A stretch of DNA of 64,000 bases from positions 62,001-126,000 of the forward strand of contig NZ_JBNGPA010000001.1 of assembly GCF_050589845.1 (NCBI RefSeq). The letters run 5' to 3'. A model generated the notes under the pieces. That model ran no database searches, had not been told where the DNA came from, and saw only the letters and a list, made by a program, of their open reading frames with translations. Below, one piece after another: positions 58,484 through 64,000 of the stretch; position 1 is the stretch's first letter, and the number at the start of each line of letters is the position of its first letter. Origin of the DNA: Carboxylicivirga agarovorans. Its GTDB lineage: Bacteria; Bacteroidota; Bacteroidia; Bacteroidales; Marinilabiliaceae. The translations under genes and the position numbers were made by a program.

Positions 58484-59488
58484 CTACCAAACACCATGAA
58501 TTTTTTTATCACATTTTGAACAGTGACCATCCATTTGCAAATCATTTCTAATGGAATATCCATGTCGACTGATCTGTGTTTCAAGACAGTGCGGACAAAT
58601 AGTATCTGAAAACGAATTGTGGCCGATATTACCAACATAAATATATCGAAGCCCTTTCTGTGCGGCCAGATCGGCAATGGTCATTAGCACTTCAGAGCGA
58701 GTGGCATCTACATGCATGAGCTGATGGGTGGGCACGAAGCGGTTTATATGAATGGGCACATGGCAAAAATCATTATCTATCAGCCAGTCAAACATTTTAT
58801 CGATCACCTGCAGATCATCGGAATACCCCGGCACAATCAGGTTGGTTATTTCAAGCCATACACCGGCCTGCTTAAGCGTTAAAAGCGTATTTAACACTGG
58901 TGTTAAACGAATACCACATAGTTGCTGATACACCTCATCATCAAAGCATTTGAGATCAATATTAGCTGCATCAAGATAGTTGCTCAACTCAATGAGCGGT
59001 TGTGGATTTATATATCCGGCCGAAACCATAATGTTCTTCAAGCCCTTTTCTTTAGCTAAACGGGCTGTATCAAGCATATATTCATAATACACTACCGGAT
59101 CAGTGTAAGTATAGGAAATAGAGTCGCACGCATTGTCAATCGCCATTTTAACCACCTCATCAGGGTATAAAACAGTGTTCCTGATCTCATTGGGTGACAC
59201 CTGTGAAATACTATGGTTCTGACAATTCAAGCAAGCCAGGTTGCAGCCTGCTGTTGAGAGCGAAAGGGTTTTAGTACTGGGTAAAAAATGGTTTAAAGGT
59301 TTCTTTTCTACGGGATCGATATGTAAGGCACAAGGATTACCATAAGCTGTCGTTATCAATACGCCTTGCTTGTTGGTGCGGGTTCGGCACAGGCCTGTTT
59401 CACCATCAGTCAGGCGGCATGCATGCGGACACAAACCACAGATGATAAGCCCTTCCTTTTTCCGGTAATACCTTGCCTCATGTTTCAT
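58484..59488 (-). CDS. amrS: AmmeMemoRadiSam system radical SAM enzyme
   Basis: 334 residues. An N-terminal Cys-rich segment (Cys17, 20, 24, 34, in IICGLCPHACRLTDGETGLC) is typical of the group. The radical SAM CxxxCxxC motif is GCNLACLNC (Cys82, 86, 89). A C-terminal Cys pair, ICPHCLE and HCSKCDK, looks like a rubredoxin- or zinc-type knuckle. The gene overlaps the upstream MEMO-AMMECR1 fusion by 11 bases, the arrangement that gives the system its name (AMMECR1, MEMO, radical SAM). The biochemical role of the system is not established. Activity needs S-adenosylmethionine and a [4Fe-4S] cluster by analogy. Cytoplasmic. Confidence 0.9.
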   Translation of the reverse strand: MKHEARYYRKKEGLIICGLCPHACRLTDGETGLCRTRTNKQGVLITTAYGNPCALHIDPVEKKPLNHFLPSTKTLSLSTAGCNLACLNCQNHSISQVSPNEIRNTVLYPDEVVKMAIDNACDSISYTYTDPVVYYEYMLDTARLAKEKGLKNIMVSAGYINPQPLIELSNYLDAANIDLKCFDDEVYQQLCGIRLTPVLNTLLTLKQAGVWLEITNLIVPGYSDDLQVIDKMFDWLIDNDFCHVPIHINRFVPTHQLMHVDATRSEVLMTIADLAAQKGLRYIYVGNIGHNSFSDTICPHCLETQISRHGYSIRNDLQMDGHCSKCDKKIHGVW

Positions 59489-60863
59489 CTTTATCCGTAA
59501 TAATCAGTGCTTCGTAGGTATAAATATCTGCGTCTTTCCAGCCATCCCATCCTATTTTGGCTTTTTCTCCTGAGCAATGCCCCAAGAACTCTTCAATACT
59601 CCAGTTGTTCCTTGTTCCCACCTTTGGTAAAAAGGTACCCTGACTAAAGCCCTTCCTGATATAGATTCCATGCCTGCCCATCTCTATTTCGCTGATATCA
59701 TCAATTAATTGCAAGGGTGTCAGAAGAGAAATCTCTATGCTCATATCATCCAGATCTTCTGCCACGAGTGCTGTAAAACGGGAGTCATAAAAAGCAGCAT
59801 CCACAGCCAGTTTTGCTATAAGTTCATGAAGCGCCAGCTTGCTTTCAAATTGGCCGATGCACCCCCGTAATTCATTCTTACAATATACAGATACAAAAAC
59901 TCCGGACACATCAAGATCAGGACTGTTCACATCTTCCTGTTCTTCATTCAGGTGACGACACACAGCATTGCGGGCTAACTGAAGCAGAGCCCGCTTTTCT
60001 TCATTGCTTAAGCTGTATACCTCTTTTGATTCAGAAACAGCGATTGCCTGATAACCGACCACACGTGAGCTATCCCTGGTCAGTTTCATACCGGAATGTT
60101 CATAATTTAGAGGAGTATAGAAAATGGCCTTATTGTGTGTTATATATTGTAAAGTAAGTACCGCGCTCCAACCACATAAGCCGGTAAGCAGATTGGGGGA
60201 CAAACTCTCCTTCTGATTATCAAGACGCCGAATTAACTCTTCGGGTTTATTGAGGCAAATAACATCAGTGGTAGTTTTATCTTCCTCTACGGCATAAGAG
60301 GCAGGCGGATAGTGTGAAAAATCGGTACTGATAACAAATAGATTGGATGGCGTAAAATAATCCTGCAGCTGCGCTGCTATTTCCTGTATTTCAGTTATAT
60401 CTTTTGAACCGATCAATATGGGCACAATACTTACTCCAGGAAGGAGTTCCTGAATAAAAGGCAGCTGCACTTCAAGAGAATGTTCTTCGCTGTGCATATC
60501 ATCACCCAAATGAAAGCAAGTACTTTTTGCACAAAGCTCATCGATAATTTGTTTGTTAAGTACAATTTCTCCCAATGGTGTTTCAAAGCTTGAAGCTGCT
60601 GATAATGCCGCTCCTGAATAACTGGCTTTATGACTTGAACCTATCAGAAAAACTGTCTCAAAAGATTCATCTTTGATTTGCCCGTAGGCAGCGGCTGCTA
60701 CATTTCCTGAAAATACGTAACCTGCATGTGGTACAATTAATGCCCGGATAGGCAACAGCTGTTCATCTTTTTGATGCTCGTTAAGGTAATGTTTCAGCTG
60801 TGCCACCAGCGATTTTTGATCACCAGGGTAAAATACTCCCGCCACAGCTGCTTCCCTCTTCAT
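59478..60863 (-). CDS. AmmeMemoRadiSam system protein B-A fusion (MEMO1-AMMECR1)
   Basis: 461 residues. Residues about 1-265 are a MEMO1-type domain (REAAVAGVFYPGDQKSLVAQL, VPHAGYVFSGNVAAAAYGQ, FVISTDFSHYPP), a fold related to extradiol dioxygenases. Residues about 290-461 are an AMMECR1 domain with the conserved LRGCIG motif in NELRGCIGQFESK and a second block VGTRNNWSIEEFLGHC. The two domains are separate proteins in many genomes; here they are fused in the order B then A. The gene overlaps amrS by 11 bases, so the two are co-translated. The MEMO domain may bind metal through conserved His residues (VPHAGYV, SSHKA). Function of the system is unknown. Confidence 0.9.
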   Translation of the reverse strand: MKREAAVAGVFYPGDQKSLVAQLKHYLNEHQKDEQLLPIRALIVPHAGYVFSGNVAAAAYGQIKDESFETVFLIGSSHKASYSGAALSAASSFETPLGEIVLNKQIIDELCAKSTCFHLGDDMHSEEHSLEVQLPFIQELLPGVSIVPILIGSKDITEIQEIAAQLQDYFTPSNLFVISTDFSHYPPASYAVEEDKTTTDVICLNKPEELIRRLDNQKESLSPNLLTGLCGWSAVLTLQYITHNKAIFYTPLNYEHSGMKLTRDSSRVVGYQAIAVSESKEVYSLSNEEKRALLQLARNAVCRHLNEEQEDVNSPDLDVSGVFVSVYCKNELRGCIGQFESKLALHELIAKLAVDAAFYDSRFTALVAEDLDDMSIEISLLTPLQLIDDISEIEMGRHGIYIRKGFSQGTFLPKVGTRNNWSIEEFLGHCSGEKAKIGWDGWKDADIYTYEALIITDKDET

Positions 60864-60992
60864 TTTTTTAAAAAACTTTCTACTAAAGTTACGAATCTTT
60901 TACGCTATCTGAAAATCAACTAACAAAGCCCGTTTTACTTTACATGAAGGGTAATTATCTGAAATATTTTTCCAACTTTTTTTATCCCAAAA

Positions 60993-61023
60993 TTTGCAAT
61001 CAAAAGAAAAGCATATATCTTTG
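60993..61023 (+). promoter_or_regulatory. Promoter of the tRNA-Lys cluster
   Basis: TTTG (60993-60996) and TATCTTTG (61016-61023) with a 19-base spacer, a very good Bacteroidota promoter about 27 bases before the first tRNA. Confidence 0.75.
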
Positions 61024-61049
61024 CACCCGCAATTGAGAAAAACAAGGAT

Positions 61050-61125
61050 GACTCAGTAGCTCAGCTGGTAGAGCAACGCCCTTTTAAGGCGTGGGTCCAG
61101 GGTTCGAATCCCTGCTGAGTCACCA
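61050..61125 (+). tRNA. tRNA-Lys (UUU), copy 1
   Basis: 76 bases including the encoded CCA. Acceptor stem GACTCAG/CTGAGTC; anticodon loop CTTTTAA with anticodon TTT; T loop GGTTCGAATCC. Identical to copies 2 and 3. Confidence 0.97.
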
Positions 61126-61186
61126 ACTTTAGATCTTATAACGTAAGGTCTGTATTTTGAAAGCCGACAAAAGTCGGTATGAGGAT

Positions 61187-61262
61187 GACTCAGTAGCTCA
61201 GCTGGTAGAGCAACGCCCTTTTAAGGCGTGGGTCCAGGGTTCGAATCCCTGCTGAGTCACCA
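61187..61262 (+). tRNA. tRNA-Lys (UUU), copy 2
   Basis: Identical 76-base gene with encoded CCA. The 61-base spacer before it carries two hairpins, GATCTTA/TAAGGTC-type and CCGAC/GTCGG. Confidence 0.97.
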
Positions 61263-61321
61263 AATTTTAAGACCTGTATCAGGTCTGTATCTTGAAAGCC
61301 GATAAAAGTCGGTATAAGGAT

Positions 61322-61397
61322 GACTCAGTAGCTCAGCTGGTAGAGCAACGCCCTTTTAAGGCGTGGGTCCAGGGTTCGAATCCCTGCTGAGTCACCA
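61322..61397 (+). tRNA. tRNA-Lys (UUU), copy 3
   Basis: Identical 76-base gene with encoded CCA. The 59-base spacer before it is closely similar to the first spacer (AGACCTG/CAGGTCT and CCGAT/GTCGG hairpins). Confidence 0.97.
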
Positions 61398-61402
61398 ACA
61401 TT

Positions 61403-61430
61403 AAAGCTTCGATTATACGAAGCTTTTTTT
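61403..61430 (+). terminator. Terminator of the tRNA-Lys cluster
   Basis: AAAGCTTCG (61403-61411) pairs with CGAAGCTTT (61418-61426), loop ATTATA, followed by more T. Confidence 0.85.
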
Positions 61431-61486
61431 GTTTGTATTATATCAGATTCCTCTTTATTAAATCAAGCTAAGCCCGGGTAAATAAC

Positions 61487-61540
61487 TAAGGACACGCACC
61501 CACAAATAAGTAAGGACATGTACCCACGAATAAGTAAGGC
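61487..61540. repeat. Tandem direct repeat, two full copies of a 24-bp unit plus a partial
   Basis: Unit begins TAAGGACAYGYACCCAC and ends RAATAAG. Copies at 61487-61510 and 61511-61534 differ at three positions; a third start (TAAGGC) follows. It lies in the convergent gap between the tRNA cluster and the DJ-1-like gene. An old insertion-sequence end is an alternative reading. Confidence 0.75.
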
Positions 61541-61633
61541 CTCTAAACTGCCCTTTTAGCTCTATTTATGCATTAAATGTTTCAGTGGTCAATACTTTGT
61601 GAAGTATATGTTGATTTGCTTACCTTAGTTATT

Positions 61634-62239
61634 TTAGTTTGCCTTTACCATTTCGATAAAAGCCTGAGTTATTTCTGTAGTTTGATCTTTCCCTCTTTTT
61701 TTATATTCTGCCCATGGGCATCCTCCTGAGGTTATTATGTTTCCATCTTTTACTAAACCATTTCCTGCATAAACACTCCCCTCAAAAGCACTTTTTGCGC
61801 TTTGGTCAGAATACAACGCGTATTTTTTGTCTTTGAGAGCACCTGCTTCAGCAAGTAAATATACCGAAGCAACCTGAGCTGCAATGGGTTTATTTCTTTC
61901 AACAGCACTTTTTACAAAAGAAACAATCTCCTCTGTTGTATTATCGACTATCATGCATGGAATTATAAATCCATCGTAATCATCAATTTTTACATCGCTT
62001 AGCTTGTGATCGGGAGTTAGTGAAACAGAACCTTCATGAAGTCTTTCTCCGGAAACTGTTGCAGTGCTTACTTCAAAACCCGATTTCTTAAGCATTTGAC
62101 TCATCTTAAGTGCTTCATTTTCCAGCATAAATTCTAACTGTGAAGATTCTTCTTTTATTAAAATGAGCACCTTTTTGGTATTTTGAGACTGAGCAATAGA
62201 GCAGGTAAAGAGTGCAATGAGTAACAACGCAATTTTCAT
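61634..62239 (-). CDS. Exported DJ-1/PfpI-like protein lacking the catalytic Cys
   Basis: 201 residues from the ATG at 62239, which opens a signal peptide (KIALLLIALFTCSIAQSQ); a longer frame to 62302 has no supporting start. The fold is DJ-1/PfpI: KKVLILIKEESSQLEFMLE at the start, YDGFIIPCMIVDN, and the nucleophile-elbow region. There the usual A-I-C-H-G is replaced by AQVASV, so the catalytic Cys is absent (Val at that place by my alignment). It is therefore probably not an active DJ-1-type hydrolase or glyoxalase, and its export is also unusual for the family. It is monocistronic and convergent with the tRNA cluster. Confidence 0.75.
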   Translation of the reverse strand: MKIALLLIALFTCSIAQSQNTKKVLILIKEESSQLEFMLENEALKMSQMLKKSGFEVSTATVSGERLHEGSVSLTPDHKLSDVKIDDYDGFIIPCMIVDNTTEEIVSFVKSAVERNKPIAAQVASVYLLAEAGALKDKKYALYSDQSAKSAFEGSVYAGNGLVKDGNIITSGGCPWAEYKKRGKDQTTEITQAFIEMVKAN

Positions 62240-62644
62240 GATTACAGTTTTAAAGGAACAACAATGGCAAAGATTACTAGCATAACCAATTATGTTATAC
62301 ATTGTTCACAACAAACTTAACACTTATCAGGCTTTAGTGTATTGAAAAAGAGGAAAAAAAAGACTTTAAATAAGGAGTATACTCTGCGCTCATGTCGCTA
62401 TATTCTAATCTCTGCTTACCTTCTTCATTTGCCTGTTTATCTCAACATGCCGGCATCGCCATTTAGCACTTAGTAGGTCAATGTTCCCTGAATGTATTAA
62501 TTGATGCAACCCCTTTATACCTATTTCTATTAACACAGAATCATTTCGAAACTCTAATCTTTGTTAAAGACTGTAAAGCTCCAATCTTTTGGTACAGCTA
62601 TTGTTTTAACACAGTCATATATTAACATTTAAAAATTTGAAGCC
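62240..62644. other. Gap between the DJ-1-like gene and the small membrane protein
   Basis: About 400 A+T-rich bases. No larger gene, repeat or clear hairpin was seen. Promoters for the DJ-1-like gene (minus) and the small gene (plus) must lie here, but I cannot point to convincing boxes. Confidence 0.3.
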
Positions 62645-62743
62645 ATGATACTAGTTAAATTTTTCCTCGTTGCCGTAGTTACCATAGTTAGTGCCGCCAT
62701 ATTATTAGCAGTTGTAGACACGGTAAGTCAACTTAAACAGTAA
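62645..62743 (+). CDS. Small membrane protein of 32 residues
   Basis: A 32-codon frame, ATG to TAA. Residues about 5-24 (KFFLVAVVTIVSAAILLAVV) are a membrane helix, followed by a short polar tail DTVSQLKQ. A strong terminator begins 30 bases after the stop, and the gap upstream is over 400 bases, so the frame sits where a small transcript would be expected. I know no named family. Function unknown; the terminator and hydrophobic pattern support that it is a real gene, though codon usage in so short a frame proves little. Confidence 0.55.
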   Translation: MILVKFFLVAVVTIVSAAILLAVVDTVSQLKQ

Positions 62744-62772
62744 TTTCTTTATAGTTTCCCTATACATTACCC

Positions 62773-62807
62773 GCCGCCAGTGAACCCCAATCATTGGCGG
62801 CTTTTTT
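62773..62807 (+). terminator. Terminator after the small membrane protein
   Basis: GCCGCCAGTGA (62773-62783) pairs with TCATTGGCGGC (62791-62801) with one G-U; loop of seven, then six T. Confidence 0.85.
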
Positions 62808-62829
62808 AGCCTTAAAACAATGGCTTGTT

Positions 62830-63372
62830 TTATTGCTTATTCCACTCTCTTTTTAAGGTTGCATATACCACATCATCAACCCATTTGCCGTCAATGAGCA
62901 AGCTCTCAAGAAAATGTGCTTCCTTTCTAAAGCCCAGTCGATCAAGCAAACCAATGGACTTTATATTCTGTGGATCAACCGAACCAATAATCCTGTGCTT
63001 GCCCAGTGTGTTGAATAAATAATCCATAACCACTCTCATAGCTTCGGCTGCATAACCATTACCATGTTTATTTTTAGCCAGGGTACAGCCCAGTTCAGCT
63101 TGTTCATCTCCGATAAAATGTATGCCTAAATCACCTATTAGCATTGAGCTTTCCGCTTCAATAATTGCCAGTTGAAACCAGGTATCGGCACGGTTGATCT
63201 CCTGTGATACCTTTCGTAAGAAATCATAAACATCATTTATTGTGTCAGGAATCCACCCCTGGTATTTATTAGTTTCTGAATCTGAACGATAGTTAAACAT
63301 CGCATGGGCATCTTCTGTGGCTACAGGACGTAGAATTAGCCTTTCTGTTCGTAATTCTATATAAGCTTTCAT
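62830..63372 (-). CDS. GNAT acetyltransferase, RimJ/RimL-like
   Basis: 180 residues from the ATG at 63372, where the family start lies (KAYIELRTERLILRPVATEDAHAMF); a longer in-frame extension adds hydrophobic residues unlike a GNAT. LELRTERLILRP-type opening, GDLGIHFI and the acetyl-CoA loop segment NKHGNGYAAEAMRVVMDYLF are characteristic, and VDPQNIKSIGLLDRLGFRKEAHF ends the fold. Members acetylate N-terminal amino groups of ribosomal proteins or small molecules. No ribosomal gene is adjacent, so the substrate is open. It is convergent with the small membrane protein gene and shares its terminator region. Confidence 0.88.
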   Translation of the reverse strand: MKAYIELRTERLILRPVATEDAHAMFNYRSDSETNKYQGWIPDTINDVYDFLRKVSQEINRADTWFQLAIIEAESSMLIGDLGIHFIGDEQAELGCTLAKNKHGNGYAAEAMRVVMDYLFNTLGKHRIIGSVDPQNIKSIGLLDRLGFRKEAHFLESLLIDGKWVDDVVYATLKREWNKQ

Positions 63373-63679
63373 GTTAATACATCCAATAATAATTAAACGC
63401 TGTATTAGCGGCAATGTAATCCAATAATTTTCCAATCACTAAATTTTCACATGCAAATAGGTTTAGTGTCTGAAAATTAAAACCCTTGCCATAGTCCCAA
63501 ATTTCTTTCTCTCCATGCCTGTTCTGATACCAGTATATGCCTTTTGAATCAGTCACATTAACAGGCCATGCTTACAATTATTTTTGAACAATAAGTTATT
63601 ATAATGCAACAAATGAACCACTTAAGACGTTAGAATCTAAAATAGGCCTATCTCAAAGTCCGTTAAAAAATGATCTGCC
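63373..63679. other. Divergent gap before the last gene
   Basis: About 300 bases. A 60-codon minus-strand frame with a GTG start (63374-63556) is present but has no family match or start signal that I can see, so it is not called. No hairpin stands out. Confidence 0.3.
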
Positions 63680-64000
63680 ATGAGAAAAACACACCAACTA
63701 CTGACATTACTAAGCTGCCTTCTTTTTATCGTTCACCATTCCAATTCTCAAAGCATTGTAAGTTCGGTTGAGAAAGATTACCCCGGTGTACACACTGTTG
63801 TAATTAATGGTTATTACAGTCAGGTTGAAGTTATTGGCTCCAGCACTTCAACGGTTCACCTTAAAGCCAATATTTCATCATCTCTTCACCCCTACCTGAC
63901 CATTCATCACAAAAGTGAAAATGGAACACTAAGCATTGAGGTTGATCAACCTAAATCGAACCCTGATAATACCAAGGGGCTTATTGCCCTTACAGTTCCA
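63680..64000 (+). CDS. Exported protein, N-terminal part (cut by window end)
   Basis: 107 codons from ATG to the window end, no stop. A signal peptide (RKTHQLLTLLSCLLFIVHHSNSQ) is followed by SVEKDYPGVHTVVINGYYSQVEVIGSS and VHLKANISSSLHPYLTIHHKSENGTLSIEV, beta-strand repeats resembling the start of DUF4097-type putative adhesins. The fragment is too short to be sure of the family. It starts a new plus-strand transcription unit facing out of the window. Confidence 0.6.
   Translation, partial: MRKTHQLLTLLSCLLFIVHHSNSQSIVSSVEKDYPGVHTVVINGYYSQVEVIGSSTSTVHLKANISSSLHPYLTIHHKSENGTLSIEVDQPKSNPDNTKGLIALTVP

Noticed and set aside
63374..63556. 60-codon minus-strand frame upstream of the GNAT gene
   Set aside because: GTG start, no recognisable family, and no supporting signals; a chance frame in a divergent gap is as likely.

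Overview
The window looks like chromosome of a member of the Bacteroidota, most likely a marine or sediment Bacteroidales/Marinilabiliales-type anaerobe. The evidence is three very large exported proteins ending in type IX secretion (T9SS) sorting domains (C-terminal KVFVK or KVFIK), a RemB-like outer-membrane protein, promoters of the Bacteroidota type (TTG / TAnnTTTG), weak ribosome binding sites, moderate-to-low G+C, and a lysine-fermentation cluster. No phage, integrase, transposase, CRISPR array or rRNA operon was seen.

Layout. 0-5.7 kb: end of a lysine-fermentation operon (kamB partial, kamC, kamD, kamE, thiolase). 6-13 kb: exported M28 peptidase, a long PurF-like amidotransferase, a SPOR protein, a universal stress protein and miaB. 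13-20 kb: AhpD-like and STAS proteins, an acyltransferase, an exported VOC protein, an ABC-F ATPase and an orphan sensor kinase. 20.4-24.7 kb: a complete Phe/Tyr operon (pheA, aminotransferase, DAHP synthase-chorismate mutase, tyrA), preceded by a textbook attenuator with a Phe/Tyr-rich leader peptide. 25-31 kb: mnmA, a TlpA-like thioredoxin, then a minus-strand operon of AsmA-like protein, DsbA-like thiol oxidoreductase and Cys-rich lipoprotein. 30.75-32.7 kb: a candidate structured RNA with its own promoter and terminator, then remB. 33-35.5 kb: aspS and tadA. 35.6-55.6 kb: three tandem minus-strand T9SS surface proteins (3364, about 1956 and about 722 residues) sharing a C-terminal module of about 530 residues, with a lone receiver-domain protein between the first two. 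56-61 kb: MaoC-like hotdog protein, pilus-chaperone-like protein and an AmmeMemoRadiSam locus. 61-64 kb: three identical tRNA-Lys genes, an exported DJ-1-like protein without its cysteine, a 32-residue membrane peptide, a GNAT protein and the start of an exported protein cut by the window end.

Structure beyond genes. Each of the four convergent intergenic gaps longer than 200 bp holds a short tandem array with an 11, 22, 11 or 24 bp unit, and I found none in the same-direction or divergent gaps. Two arrays sit beside long hairpins. This pattern, the pheA attenuator and the structured RNA upstream of remB are the observations most worth following up.
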